A DNA stretch of 47,836 nucleotides from DASWHR01 sp036398095 (GCA_036398095.1 DASWHR010000105.1:1-47836), one strand, 5' to 3'. Counted from the stretch's first letter, positions 33,262 to 42,241 are shown. Numbers and translations: made by a program. Notes: generated from the letters alone by a model not told the origin.

Positions 33262-33931
33262 CGGCGATCGCCTCGAAGTCCATCTCGGTGAGCGTGACCG
33301 GCCGGTCGAACGCATCGGCTGCGGCGGCGATCGTGGCTGCGACGGACTCGTCCAGCGAAATCGCGCGTCCGGTCTGCTCGGCCAGCGACGTCACCGTCTT
33401 GTCCACGAGGCCGCACGGAACGATCCCGTTGAACGCCGCCAGATCGGTAGCGACGTTCAGCGCGAAGCCGTGCGTGGTGATCCCCCGCGAGACGTGAACG
33501 CCGATCGCACCGAGTTTCGCGTCGCCGACCCACGCGCCGGGAAACCCGTCGGCGCGCGTCGCGGTGACGCCGAAACGAGCGGCCGCGCCGATCATCGTTT
33601 TCTCAAGACGACACACGAAGTCGACCACATCCGCGGCCGGTCCCAATTGGAAGATCGGATAGCCGACGAGCTGGCCCGGTCCGTGATAGGTGACCAGCCC
33701 GCCCCGATCGGTATGCGCAACTTCGATCCCTTGCCGCTCGAGCTCATCGGGGTCCAGCAGGATCTCGGCGTCCGAACCGCGTTTGCCGATCGTATAGACC
33801 GGCTCATGCTCGAGCAGCAACAGCGTGTCGGCCAGCTTTCCTTCCGCACGCAGTTCAGCGACCAAGCGCTGAAGAGCCACGGCCGGCTCGTACCGAACGC
33901 GGCCGACCCAGGCGGCAATGATCGGGTTCAC
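33254..33931 (-). CDS. lipB: Octanoyltransferase
   Basis: A 225-residue LipB that moves octanoyl from acyl carrier protein to lipoyl domains. RGGLVTYHGPGQLVGYPI, K139 (GDAKLGAIGV) and C173 (GIVPCGLVDKTVTSL) form the known Lys/Cys site. Three GTG codons could start it (33940, 33937, 33931). I prefer 33931 because a TAAAGT -10 box at 33944-33939 would then lie 7 nt upstream, as in other leaderless genes here. It overlaps lipA by 8 nt. Confidence 0.94.
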   Translation of the reverse strand: MNPIIAAWVGRVRYEPAVALQRLVAELRAEGKLADTLLLLEHEPVYTIGKRGSDAEILLDPDELERQGIEVAHTDRGGLVTYHGPGQLVGYPIFQLGPAADVVDFVCRLEKTMIGAAARFGVTATRADGFPGAWVGDAKLGAIGVHVSRGITTHGFALNVATDLAAFNGIVPCGLVDKTVTSLAEQTGRAISLDESVAATIAAAADAFDRPVTLTEMDFEAIAGG

Positions 33932-33938
33932 GGCCACC

Positions 33939-33944
33939 ACTTTA
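33939..33944 (-). promoter_or_regulatory. -10 box of lipB-lipA
   Basis: Minus-strand TAAAGT, 7 nt before the GTG at 33931. It decides the lipB start in favour of the third GTG. Confidence 0.4.
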
Positions 33945-33974
33945 CGCGGCTTCCCGGGCAGCGGGGATTCGTAA

Positions 33975-35351
33975 TCAGGTGTGCAGCGGCCGTCCGACCA
34001 GGGCGAGGGCGGTTTCGCCGAAGACCTCCGACAGGGTCGGATGCGGATGGATGAAGGGTGCGATGTCGGCGGCGGTTGCTTCCCAGCCGTAGGCGAGCAT
34101 CGCTTCGGCGAGCAGATCGGTCACGTGGGGGCCGACCATGTGCACGCCCAGGATCCTGCCGCCGGCCTTCTCGGCGACGATCTTGCAGAAGCCCGCGGTC
34201 TTGTTCAAGATCGCGGCTTTGCCGATGTGGCCGAACCCGACCGACTTGGTCTCGACGTCGAAGCCGCGTTCGCGCGCCTGCGGTTCGGTCAGGCCGACCG
34301 AGGAGATCTCGGGATCGCAGTAGGTCGCGCGCGGCATCGCGTCGTAGTCCAGCGGCCGCACCTCGCGGCCGGCGATATGCTCGGCGGCGAGCATCCCTTC
34401 CGCGAACGACACGTGCGCCAGCTGCAACGTCGGAATCACGTCGCCCACCGCATACACGTGCTCGACGTTGGTGCGGCAATACTCGTCCACGACGACGAAG
34501 CCCCGGTCCGTCGCAACGCCGATCGACTCAAGGCCCGCGCCATCGGTCACCGGCCCGCGACCGACGGCGACCAGCAGCACGTCGGCCTCGATCGTCTCGG
34601 TCTTGCCGTCCACGCTCACCCGGCACGTGACGCCGTCCGCACCGGCCTTGGCCTCTTCCAGCTTCGCTCCGACCATCGATGCGATCCCGCGCTTGCGGAA
34701 CGCGCGCGCCAGCTCCTTGCCGGCATCGGGATCCTCGAGCGGCACCAGCGACGGCAGCATCTCAACGAGCGTGACGGCGCAGCCGAACGAGGCCCACAGC
34801 GAGGCGAACTCGACGCCGATCGCGCCGGCTCCCAAGATCACGGCGCTCTGCGGCACGTGATCCATCAGCAGCGCCTCGTCCGAGGTGATGATCCGGTCGC
34901 CGGCTTCTAATCCCGGAATCATCTTCGGCTTCGATCCGGTCGCAATGACGATGTTTTTGGTCTTGAGCGGCGAGCCGTCCACCGTGACCGTGCCGGCGGC
35001 CGTGATGGTTCCGGTTCCTTTGATGGTTTCGACCTTGCGTGCTTTCAGCGTCGCGGTCAGTCCCTTGACCATCCGCTCGACGACCGCGGTCTTTCGCGCC
35101 TGCACCGCCCCCCAGTCATAGCCGACGTTGGAGGCGGTCACCCCGAATGTGGACGCGTCGCGCATCGTGTCGTAGACGTCGGCCGAGTGCAGCAGCGCCT
35201 TCGTCGGGATGCATCCGATGTTCAGGCAGGTGCCGCCGATGGCGTCGCGCTCGATCATCGCGACGTTCAGGTCCAGTGACGTCGCCCGCAGCGCCGCCGC
35301 GTATCCGCCGGTTCCGGCGCCCAGCACCACCACGTCGTAGGTCTCGGGCAT
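33975..35351 (-). CDS. lpdA: Dihydrolipoyl dehydrogenase
   Basis: A 458-residue E3 flavoprotein that reoxidises dihydrolipoyl groups of 2-oxoacid dehydrogenases and the glycine cleavage H protein. FAD motif GAGTGGYAAALRA, redox disulfide C42-x4-C47 (GGTCLNIGC), NAD-binding GAGAIGVEFA, and the C-terminal HPHPTLSEVFGE with the catalytic His-Glu pair. An AAGGAG box 8 nt before the ATG and TAGCAT at 35389-35384 give a leadered transcript. It is upstream of lipB and lipA and divergent from gcvT. Confidence 0.95.
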   Translation of the reverse strand: MPETYDVVVLGAGTGGYAAALRATSLDLNVAMIERDAIGGTCLNIGCIPTKALLHSADVYDTMRDASTFGVTASNVGYDWGAVQARKTAVVERMVKGLTATLKARKVETIKGTGTITAAGTVTVDGSPLKTKNIVIATGSKPKMIPGLEAGDRIITSDEALLMDHVPQSAVILGAGAIGVEFASLWASFGCAVTLVEMLPSLVPLEDPDAGKELARAFRKRGIASMVGAKLEEAKAGADGVTCRVSVDGKTETIEADVLLVAVGRGPVTDGAGLESIGVATDRGFVVVDEYCRTNVEHVYAVGDVIPTLQLAHVSFAEGMLAAEHIAGREVRPLDYDAMPRATYCDPEISSVGLTEPQARERGFDVETKSVGFGHIGKAAILNKTAGFCKIVAEKAGGRILGVHMVGPHVTDLLAEAMLAYGWEATAADIAPFIHPHPTLSEVFGETALALVGRPLHT

Positions 35352-35383
35352 TTGGCTCGCTCCTTGATGGACGGGACGGCCTC

Positions 35384-35389
35384 ATGCTA
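35384..35389 (-). promoter_or_regulatory. -10 box of lpdA
   Basis: Minus-strand TAGCAT with a leader of about 25 nt holding AAGGAG (35365-35360). It is back to back with the gcvT promoter. Confidence 0.4.
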
Positions 35390-35411
35390 CCCATACCCGG
35401 TTCGGCCGGTA

Positions 35412-35417
35412 TAGGCT
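35412..35417 (+). promoter_or_regulatory. -10 box of gcvT (leaderless)
   Basis: TAGGCT in TATAGGCT, 9 nt before the ATG at 35427. No glycine riboswitch fits in the 75-bp gap. Confidence 0.5.
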
Positions 35418-35426
35418 CGCGCCACC

Positions 35427-36467
35427 ATGACGAACCGATCGCCGCTCGACGCCGAACACCGGGCGCTGAAGGCCCACATGGGCGCCTTCGCCGGCTGGGA
35501 AATGCCTATCTCCTACGCAGGAACGGTGGCCGAGCACACCGCCGTCCGCACCGACGCCGGCGTGTTCGACGTGTCCCACCTCGGCAAGATTCTGGTCTCC
35601 GGCGACGGCGCGGCTGCTGTGCTCGACGCGGCGCTCACGAACCGCTTCGTCGATCTGGCCGACGGCCGCGCCCGCTACACGCTGATGCTCGACGACGAAG
35701 GCGGAATCGTCGACGACATGATCGTGTATCACCTCGGCGACGACTATCTGGTCGTGCCGAACGCGTCGAACGTGGATGAGGTCGAACGGCGCCTGCGCGT
35801 CACCGGCGCGGCGACGATCGAGCGAAACGACGACGCGATCCTGGCGCTGCAGGGCCCGCGGTCGCGCGTCGTGCTCGACGAGGTCATCAAAGACGTCCCG
35901 ATGCTCGGCTACATGCACATGGCGCGTGCCGGGGAATACGGCATCGCGCGAAGCGGCTACACCGGCGAGCACGGCTACGAGATTTTCGCGCGTGCCGAGC
36001 AGGCTCCCGCGCTGTGGCGTGCGATCCTCGCTCAAGGCGTGACCCCCTGCGGGCTGGCCGCGCGCGACACATTGCGAACCGAGATGGGCTACCCGTTGCA
36101 CGGCAACGACATCGATCGCGACACGCTTCCCGCCGAGGCCGGCCTTCAGTGGGCGATCGGGAAGAACAAGGCCGGTTTCGCCGGCAAGGCCGCGATCGAG
36201 TCCAAGGAGCCGCGCAAGACGATCGTCGGCATCACGATGACCGAACGCGTCATCCCGCGAAAGGGGTGTCCGGTCGCGACGAACGGCCAGACCGTCGGGA
36301 CGTGCACCAGCGGCACGTTCTCGCCGACGCTCAAGACCGGGATCGCGCTGGCATCGGTCGCGCCGGGCAGCGTCAAAGACGGCGACATCGTCACCGTCGA
36401 TGTGCGCGGCAAGACCGGAGCGGGCGTCGTGGTCAAGCCGCCGTTCGTGGACGCGACGCCGAAGTAG
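35427..36467 (+). CDS. gcvT: Aminomethyltransferase (glycine cleavage T protein)
   Basis: A 346-residue GcvT, which transfers the methylene group of aminomethyl-lipoyl H protein to tetrahydrofolate, releasing ammonia. MGAFAGWEMPISYAG, DVSHLGKI, LNTN-equivalent region, GYTGEHGYEIF and RDTLRTEMGYPLHGNDID fit. A YgfZ-like role is unlikely given the full-length catalytic regions. gcvH and gcvP are not in the window. It ends one base before the stop of the convergent DUF2007-like gene. Confidence 0.9.
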   Translation: MTNRSPLDAEHRALKAHMGAFAGWEMPISYAGTVAEHTAVRTDAGVFDVSHLGKILVSGDGAAAVLDAALTNRFVDLADGRARYTLMLDDEGGIVDDMIVYHLGDDYLVVPNASNVDEVERRLRVTGAATIERNDDAILALQGPRSRVVLDEVIKDVPMLGYMHMARAGEYGIARSGYTGEHGYEIFARAEQAPALWRAILAQGVTPCGLAARDTLRTEMGYPLHGNDIDRDTLPAEAGLQWAIGKNKAGFAGKAAIESKEPRKTIVGITMTERVIPRKGCPVATNGQTVGTCTSGTFSPTLKTGIALASVAPGSVKDGDIVTVDVRGKTGAGVVVKPPFVDATPK

Positions 36468-36812
36468 TCAGCGCGGCAGCGGACTTCCCGACAGCAGCCA
36501 GCGCGCGACGAACATCGCCGCCGACAGCACCAACGCGACTCCTGTCACGACCGCGATCATCACCAGCGTTTGCGAATGCGCGGGATCTTGCGGCCGGCGC
36601 GGGCGAAGCAGCAGCGAACGGGCGTCGGCGACGCGCCGCTCGGCCACCAGAACATCGAACGTTGCCGTCGCGTCGCCCAGCGATCCACCGTCCGACGGAC
36701 GAAGCGACGCGGGAATCCCGCCCTCTTCCAATCGCTCGGACGCGAGCAGGGCATCCCCGGCGGGCAGCGTGGCGACCACACGCATCGCGGCTCCTGCCTC
36801 CGGCGCGACCAT
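36468..36812 (-). CDS. DUF2007-like membrane-anchored protein
   Basis: A 114-residue protein. The N-terminal region (VVATLPAGDALLASERLEEGGIPA, FDVLVAERRVADARSLL) looks like the DUF2007 putative signal-transducing fold. One C-terminal membrane helix (about residues 82-108) would leave the domain in the cytoplasm. Function unknown. TACGAT lies 6 nt before the ATG at 36812. It faces gcvT tail to tail with no spacer. Confidence 0.62.
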   Translation of the reverse strand: MVAPEAGAAMRVVATLPAGDALLASERLEEGGIPASLRPSDGGSLGDATATFDVLVAERRVADARSLLLRPRRPQDPAHSQTLVMIAVVTGVALVLSAAMFVARWLLSGSPLPR

Positions 36813-36818
36813 GCGGCG

Positions 36819-36824
36819 ATCGTA
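36819..36824 (-). promoter_or_regulatory. -10 box of the DUF2007-like gene (leaderless)
   Basis: Minus-strand TACGAT, 6 nt before the ATG at 36812. Confidence 0.45.
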
Positions 36825-36865
36825 GCGCGCCGAAAGCGCCCGGCGCACCGGCGGCACTTCCTCGC

Positions 36866-36871
36866 TACCAT
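36866..36871 (+). promoter_or_regulatory. -10 box of the DUF59 gene (leaderless)
   Basis: TACCAT, 7 nt before the ATG at 36879. Confidence 0.45.
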
Positions 36872-36878
36872 GGGGGCC

Positions 36879-37196
36879 ATGAGCGAACAGACGCTTCCCA
36901 CGGTCGAAGAGGTCCGCGAAATCCTTCGCGCCGTCATCGACCCCGAAATCGGCTTGCCGATCGTCGATATCGGCCTGGTCTACGAGATCGAGGTCCACGA
37001 CGACGGCACGATCCGGGTCGTCTACACGCTGACCTCGCTGGGATGCCCCGTCGGTCCGATGATCGAGTCGAACGTGCGGCAATTGCTGGAGTCGATTCCC
37101 GGAATTCAACAAGTCGACCTGGAAATGACGTTCCGGCCGCCGTGGACGCCCGACATGATGGGCGACGAGGCGAAAGCGGCCCTCGGCTACTTCTAG
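36879..37196 (+). CDS. DUF59/MIP18-family Fe-S assembly factor (SufT/PaaD-like)
   Basis: A 105-residue MIP18/DUF59 protein: VIDPEIGLPIVDIGLVYEI, TLTSLGCPVG with the conserved Cys (C56), and a helix with VDLEMTFRPPWTPDMM near the end. Homologues (SufT, PaaD-like) help mature Fe-S proteins, particularly lipoyl synthase in some species. Here it lies 2.3 kb before the suf operon and 3.6 kb from lipA, which fits such a role. In many actinobacteria this gene is inside the suf operon; here it is separate with its own -10 box. Confidence 0.88.
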   Translation: MSEQTLPTVEEVREILRAVIDPEIGLPIVDIGLVYEIEVHDDGTIRVVYTLTSLGCPVGPMIESNVRQLLESIPGIQQVDLEMTFRPPWTPDMMGDEAKAALGYF

Positions 37197-37507
37197 TTGC
37201 GGGCCGGCGCGGGCGCGCCGAGCACCAGTTCCATCATCCCGCGGATTCCGGCCAGGTAGAGCGCGGCCTCCTCCGGCCAGCACGACCGGGTGATTCTCGC
37301 GTGATGCGGCTGGTCGAGCAGACCCCACCACAGGTCGCCGTACTCGTCGAGCAAAAGAGCGTCTCCGGCGCGTGCCGGGCCGCCGGACGACAAGATCGTC
37401 CAGGCTCTCGCGTCGACCCCAAGTAATCGGATCGGCGGCTTCAACCCCCTCGCCGCGGCTTGCGCCGCCAGCGCTGCGGCCTCTCCGGCCGCCCCCACGA
37501 TCGCCAT
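37193..37507 (-). CDS. Hypothetical protein, no family recognised
   Basis: A 104-residue, Ala-rich protein with a short Trp-rich middle (DEYGDLWWGLLDQ) and a helical C terminus. No motif identifies it. A GGAGAGGAG ribosome site before the ATG and a TTACAT box at 37543-37538 support a real gene. Its stop sits in a CTAG shared with the convergent DUF59 gene stop. Confidence 0.5.
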   Translation of the reverse strand: MAIVGAAGEAAALAAQAAARGLKPPIRLLGVDARAWTILSSGGPARAGDALLLDEYGDLWWGLLDQPHHARITRSCWPEEAALYLAGIRGMMELVLGAPAPARN

Positions 37508-37693
37508 GCCGAAACTTCTCCTCTCCGGCGCCCGCTCATGTAACGGACCAGCGGCCCGAAGCGTTACGCGACCACCCGGAGCGGGCTCAAAGCGATCCCA
37601 CGGGAGGATTCGGGCATTCGGCGTCGAAACTAACCCGGCGGCGGGGTCGAATGTCAGGGCGGCCTCGCGGTCTTCCAGGGGGGATGGGCCAGG

Positions 37694-38182
37694 ATGCGGA
37701 GGATGCTTGCGGGCGCCGCTGCGATCGGGGTGATGGCGTTCGCCTCGATCGGGGCAGTGGCCGGCAATTGCTCATCGGCGATCGTTGTGTTCACGCGCAC
37801 GCGGGTGCAGCGGGACGCGGGCGTGGGCGCCGTCAATCCGAACGCGGTCGTCTGCGCCGAGCAGTCCGCCGGCGACGCCGCGCCGGCCGATACCCGCGTC
37901 CTGGTTCCGCTCGCGGCCGAGATCTCGATCCGCTATACGCGCGATCTTGGTGCGTCCGCCGGGCAGTTAACGGCGATCGTGAACGGGCTCGGATTCGTCA
38001 ACGCGTCGATGACGTTGCCGAGAGTCGTGGACTCGACCACCGGACTCGCCTCGTACGCGAGTCCCTTTATTGGGATTCCACAAGGAGAAATGGCCTCCGG
38101 AGCGATCACCGTTCGGATCACCCACCCGGCGATTCCCGGAACCGACAGCGTGTGCTTCCACACCTGGACCGCCGCCTGCTAG
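37694..38182 (+). CDS. Small secreted protein, function unknown
   Basis: A 162-residue protein with a signal peptide (about 1-23, AVAG cleavage region) and a beta-rich mature part with Cys near both ends (NCSSAIV, VVCAEQ, SVCFHTWTAAC), suggesting disulfides. No family recognised. The ATG at 37694 follows a GGGGGGATGGGCCAGG purine tract. It is convergent with two PKD-domain secreted proteins; together they form a small cluster of exported proteins between the lipoate and suf regions. Confidence 0.62.
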   Translation: MRRMLAGAAAIGVMAFASIGAVAGNCSSAIVVFTRTRVQRDAGVGAVNPNAVVCAEQSAGDAAPADTRVLVPLAAEISIRYTRDLGASAGQLTAIVNGLGFVNASMTLPRVVDSTTGLASYASPFIGIPQGEMASGAITVRITHPAIPGTDSVCFHTWTAAC

Positions 38183-38217
38183 AAACTCGCCGCTCCGCTC
38201 CGGCTATCCGCCCCCGG

Positions 38218-38631
38218 CTATCCGACTGTGATCGATGCGGTGTAGGTGCGCGTCTCGTCGGGGACGATCGGGCAGCCACGGGACGTGACCGTCAGCTTGA
38301 CCTGGAACGTGCCGGCGCGTGTGTAGCGATGCTGCCAGGACCGCGGCCCCCAGTTGTCGCCGAAGACACACGCGTTGAGCAATTGTAGCGACGACAGCGC
38401 GATCGAATCGCCTTCGCAGATCCCGTCGCCGTAGCAGATCCGGGCTTCGCGCACGGCGCCGTCGTTGTCGGATGCGGTGCCGATGAACGTGACCGTGCCT
38501 CCCACAGGCGGGTGGCCGGGACTCCACGTCAGGGAAATCTCCATCTGTCCGAGCAGCGGGAGCGGGCGCGCTGGAGTGGCGACGCTCGCCAGAGCAAGCG
38601 CCAGCGCAGCCACAAATCCGGCTCTCTTCAC
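38218..38631 (-). CDS. Secreted single PKD-domain protein, copy 1
   Basis: A 137-residue exported protein: signal peptide about 1-22 then one PKD-like domain (VTFIGTASDNDGAVREA, YGDG, WQHRYTRAGTFQVKLTV). Two Cys pairs suggest disulfides. It is a paralogue of the next gene (38754-39239). The GTG at 38631 is supported by the signal peptide beginning there. PKD domains usually mediate surface or carbohydrate contacts; the target is unknown. Confidence 0.65.
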   Translation of the reverse strand: MKRAGFVAALALALASVATPARPLPLLGQMEISLTWSPGHPPVGGTVTFIGTASDNDGAVREARICYGDGICEGDSIALSSLQLLNACVFGDNWGPRSWQHRYTRAGTFQVKLTVTSRGCPIVPDETRTYTASITVG

Positions 38632-38753
38632 AAGGGCGGTATTCGACCCTTGATCGGTGGATCCCTCGCGAAACGGATCGGGGTGGGCGTCGGCCTTTCC
38701 GTGATGGCCGGATTGCCCCCGCAGGGGCCGGTGAAATCGAACGGGGAATCGGG

Positions 38754-39239
38754 CTAGCGGGAGATGCCCGAGAGGCCGCCGACCGGGCTCGTCGCGCCGC
38801 CGGCCGGACCCGACGCGGCGGAAACGACCCGCAGCTCGTAGCCCTTGATCCAGCTCGTTTCCTGCAGCACGCCGGTCAGCGGGCACGATCCCGCCACGAC
38901 GGTCAGCTTCGCCTGATAGACACCCGGGGTCGCGTAGCGATGCCTGACCGAGCCGGTGAACGTGTCGCCGAAGGCGCACGCGGTGACGTCTTTCACGGTC
39001 GACCGAGAGGCCGTCGCGAGGTTCGCATAGGTCCCGTCGCCGAAGTCGACCCGCACCGACAGGATCGCGCCGTCGGGGTCGCGGACCGACACGCCGAAGG
39101 TGACGTCGCGGTCGGCGACCGGCTGCCCCGGCGTCCACACGAGCGATCCGTCGGGGGTGCCCGGCGGCACGGCGGACGCAGGCGGTCCGGCCATCGCAAG
39201 GATGGCCGCAAGCGCTGTGAGCAAGAACCTGGCTTTCAT
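38754..39239 (-). CDS. Secreted single PKD-domain protein, copy 2
   Basis: A 161-residue exported protein with a signal peptide (about 1-23) and a PKD domain (VTFGVSVRDPDGAILSVRVDFGDG, VRHRYATPGVYQAKLTV) aligned along its length with copy 1, including the ACAFGD/ACVFGD Cys. A Gly/Ala/Ser-rich tail (about 25 residues) is added. The two are tandem duplicates separated by 122 bp. ATG at 39239 follows CGGGAG. Confidence 0.66.
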   Translation of the reverse strand: MKARFLLTALAAILAMAGPPASAVPPGTPDGSLVWTPGQPVADRDVTFGVSVRDPDGAILSVRVDFGDGTYANLATASRSTVKDVTACAFGDTFTGSVRHRYATPGVYQAKLTVVAGSCPLTGVLQETSWIKGYELRVVSAASGPAGGATSPVGGLSGISR

Positions 39240-39450
39240 CTCGCTCCCGGATTCGATAGAGACCCGGCCGGCTCCTTCCGCGTTCGTGCCCGATACGCGA
39301 GGCTGTGCAGCAACGCCCCGAACAATCCCGTGCCGCGATGCCCGAAGCGGGCGGTCCGTCCGGTATGCGGCCCCGCAGGCCCGGGGGGAGGTCGCCCGGG
39401 GGGAACAAAATCCCTGGTAGGGGGAGTTTTTCGAGGGGTAATCAGACTGC

Positions 39451-39456
39451 TACGAT
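39451..39456 (+). promoter_or_regulatory. -10 box of the suf operon
   Basis: TACGAT, with the sufB ATG 40 nt downstream after a GGGAGAGAGG ribosome site. The 256-bp gap before sufB (39240-39495) otherwise holds GC-rich sequence, the promoter of the divergent PKD gene and an AT-rich block at 39426-39470. I see no certain SufR or IscR box. Confidence 0.4.
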
Positions 39457-39495
39457 AGGAATTGAAAAAGCCGAAGCGGGAGAGAGGTTTTCAGC

Positions 39496-40902
39496 ATGGC
39501 AACCAAGCCTTCTGATCTGGGACTGGGACAGGGCTACGCGTTGGGGTGGCACGACCCTTCGACGTCGGTCAACGTTCCCCAAAAGGGCCTGACGGCCGAG
39601 ATCGTCGAGGGCATCTCCACGCTCAAGGGCGAGCCGGAATGGATGCTCAAGAAGCGCCTCAAGGCCTACAAGCATTTCCTCGCGCGCCCGATGCCCACCT
39701 GGGGCGGCGACTTGGGCGAAATCGACTTCGACAACATCTACTACTACATCAAGCCCACCGAAGGGCAAGTGAAGTCCTGGGACGACTTGCCGGAGGACAT
39801 CAAGAACACCTACGTGAAGCTCGGCATCCCCGAAGCCGAGCGCGAGTTCCTCGGCGGCGTCACAGCCCAGTATGAGTCCGAATCGGTGTACCACTCGGTC
39901 AAGAAGGAACTCGAGGACATCGGGGTGGTCTTCACGGACATGGACACGGCGCTGCGCGAGCGTCCCGAGTTGGTCAAGGAGTACTTCGGCACGATCATCC
40001 CGGCCAACGACAACAAGTTCGCGGCGCTGAACACCGCGGTGTGGTCGGGCGGCTCGTTCATCTACGTGCCGCCGAACACGAACGTGGACATTCCGCTGCA
40101 GGCCTACTTCCGCATCAACCGCGAGAACATGGGCCAGTTCGAGCGCACGCTGATCATCGTGGACGAAGGCTCCTACGTTCACTACGTCGAGGGCTGCTCG
40201 GCGCCGGTCTACACGACCGACTCGCTGCACTCGGCCGTCGTCGAAATCATCGTCAAGAAGAACGCGCGCTGCCGCTACACCACGATCCAGAACTGGTCGC
40301 CGAACGTCTACAACCTGGTGACCAAACGCGCCGTCGCCTACGAGAACGCCGTGATGGAATGGGTGGACGGAAACATCGGATCGAAGCTCACAATGAAGTA
40401 TCCGTCGATCTATTTGATGGGCGAAGGCGCGCGGGGCGAGGTTCTTTCGGTCGCGTTTGCCGGCGAAGGCCAGCATCAGGACGCCGGCGGCAAGGTCATC
40501 CACGCCGCGCCGAACACCTCGTCATCGATCATCTCGAAGTCGGTTTCGGCGCACGGCGGTCGCACGTCCTACCGCGGGCTGGTGCGCGTCGAGCCCGATG
40601 CCGACCACGCCAAGTCGTTCGTGCGCTGCGACGCGCTGATCCTTGACCCGGAGAGCCGGAGCGACACCTATCCGTACATGGAGATCGAAGACGAGACGGC
40701 CGCGACCGGCCATGAGGCGACGGTGTCCAAGGTCGGCGACGAGCAGCTCTTCTATCTGATGAGCCGCGGCATCCCGGAAGCGGAAGCGATGGGCATGATC
40801 GTCAACGGCTTCATCGAGCCGATCACCAAAGAGCTCCCGATGGAGTACGCGATCGAGCTGACCCGCTTGATTCAGCTCCAAATGGAAGGCTCCGTTGGTT
40901 AG
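39496..40902 (+). CDS. sufB: Fe-S cluster assembly scaffold protein SufB
   Basis: A 468-residue SufB, the core scaffold where Fe-S clusters form with SufC and SufD. It shows FARPMPTWGGDL-like N terminus, VWSGGSFIYVPP, DEGSYVHYVEGCSAP, NWSPNVYNLVTKRA and RVEPDADHAKSFVRCDALILD (C-terminal conserved Cys). First gene of the suf operon; the last 8 nt overlap sufD. The operon also supplies clusters to Nth, LipA, NadA and the Mo enzymes here. Confidence 0.96.
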   Translation: MATKPSDLGLGQGYALGWHDPSTSVNVPQKGLTAEIVEGISTLKGEPEWMLKKRLKAYKHFLARPMPTWGGDLGEIDFDNIYYYIKPTEGQVKSWDDLPEDIKNTYVKLGIPEAEREFLGGVTAQYESESVYHSVKKELEDIGVVFTDMDTALRERPELVKEYFGTIIPANDNKFAALNTAVWSGGSFIYVPPNTNVDIPLQAYFRINRENMGQFERTLIIVDEGSYVHYVEGCSAPVYTTDSLHSAVVEIIVKKNARCRYTTIQNWSPNVYNLVTKRAVAYENAVMEWVDGNIGSKLTMKYPSIYLMGEGARGEVLSVAFAGEGQHQDAGGKVIHAAPNTSSSIISKSVSAHGGRTSYRGLVRVEPDADHAKSFVRCDALILDPESRSDTYPYMEIEDETAATGHEATVSKVGDEQLFYLMSRGIPEAEAMGMIVNGFIEPITKELPMEYAIELTRLIQLQMEGSVG

Positions 40903-42241
40903 CGCGGCCTCTTTCGACGCGGCGGCAGTCAAAGCACTCGCACAGCGCGCAGGGGATCCCGGTTGGCTCGCCGACCGACGGCTGCAGGCATTCGAGCGCT
41001 TCGAGGCGCTCCCATGGCCCGATCCGAGCGTCGAAGCGTGGCGCTATTCGAAGCTGGACGGGTTCGACCTGAGCGATTTCCGCCCCGGCATGGGAGAGCA
41101 TCCGGTTGTGGACGCTCCGGGCAAGATCCACGCCGACGTGCAAGCGCAGATGACGATCGCCGGCGAGCGCAGCGGCCAGGCCGTGCAGGTCGACGCCGAC
41201 ATGGTTCACGTGTCGGCCGACCCGGCGCTCGCTGCCAAGGGCGTCATCGTCGCGAGCCTGAGCCGGGCCGCGGCCGATCACGAAGAGCTCGTGCGCGAGA
41301 TTCTCGGCGCAGCCGGCGTGACCGCCTCCGACGAGAAGCTGCAGACGCTCACCGCATCGTTCGCCGGCGCGGGGCTGTTTGTCTACGTTCCGGCCGGCGT
41401 GGACGTGCCGCTGCCGATCCGATCCTTCCGCTACATCACCGCCGCCGGCCGCGCTGCGTTCGCGCACACGGTCGTCGTCGCCGAAGAGGGATCATCGGTG
41501 ACCGTCATCGAGCATCTGCGCTCACCGCATCTGTCGGGATCGGCGCTGTCGGCCTCGACGACCGAGATCCACGCGCGGCAGGCGGCGAACGTGTCGGTGC
41601 TGACGGTCCAGGACTACGGGCCGACGTTGTGGCACTTCTCGACCGCGCGCGCGGTGATCGATCGCGACGCGACGGTGCGCACGCTCGCGGCGACGCTCGG
41701 CGGACGGTTCTCGCGAAGCGTCGTCGAGTCGATCTTGCAGGGAGCCGGCTCCTACAGCGAGATGCTCGGCGTCTATTTCGGGGATTCGGCGCAGCATTTC
41801 GACAACCGATCATTGCAAGAGCACATCGCGCCGAGCACGAAGAGCGACCTGTACTACAAGGGCGCGCTGAAGGGATATTCGACGTCGGTCTACTCGGGCC
41901 TAATCCACATCGCGAAGGAAGCACAGGGAACAGACGCGTGGCAGGCAAACCGCAACCTGATCCTGTCCGAGCATTCCAAGGCCGATTCGATTCCGTACCT
42001 GGAGATCGAAGCCAACGACGTGCGCTGCGCGCACGGTGCGAGCGTCGGCCCGCCCGACGACGATGTGCTGTTCTATCTCAACAGCCGTGGCTTGGACCCC
42101 GCGGCGGCCGAGCGATTGGTCGTGAAGGGCTTCTTCCAAGAGGTGCTCGACCGCCTCCGCGTCCCCGAGGTCCGCGAGATCCTCGAGGTCGCGATTGAAG
42201 CCGAGCTGGCGCTCGACGACGCCGAGGGGCCGGGCGCATGA
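40895..42241 (+). CDS. sufD: Fe-S cluster assembly protein SufD
   Basis: A 448-residue SufD, partner of SufB and SufC. The C-terminal beta-helix is conserved (HFDNRSLQEHIAPSTKSDLYYKGALKGYSTSVYSGLI region); the N terminus is variable. The start is a TTG at 40895, overlapping the sufB stop, supported by GGAAGG 5 nt before it; no ATG or GTG fits. The stop overlaps the Rieske gene start (ATGA). Confidence 0.92.
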   Translation: MVSAASFDAAAVKALAQRAGDPGWLADRRLQAFERFEALPWPDPSVEAWRYSKLDGFDLSDFRPGMGEHPVVDAPGKIHADVQAQMTIAGERSGQAVQVDADMVHVSADPALAAKGVIVASLSRAAADHEELVREILGAAGVTASDEKLQTLTASFAGAGLFVYVPAGVDVPLPIRSFRYITAAGRAAFAHTVVVAEEGSSVTVIEHLRSPHLSGSALSASTTEIHARQAANVSVLTVQDYGPTLWHFSTARAVIDRDATVRTLAATLGGRFSRSVVESILQGAGSYSEMLGVYFGDSAQHFDNRSLQEHIAPSTKSDLYYKGALKGYSTSVYSGLIHIAKEAQGTDAWQANRNLILSEHSKADSIPYLEIEANDVRCAHGASVGPPDDDVLFYLNSRGLDPAAAERLVVKGFFQEVLDRLRVPEVREILEVAIEAELALDDAEGPGA

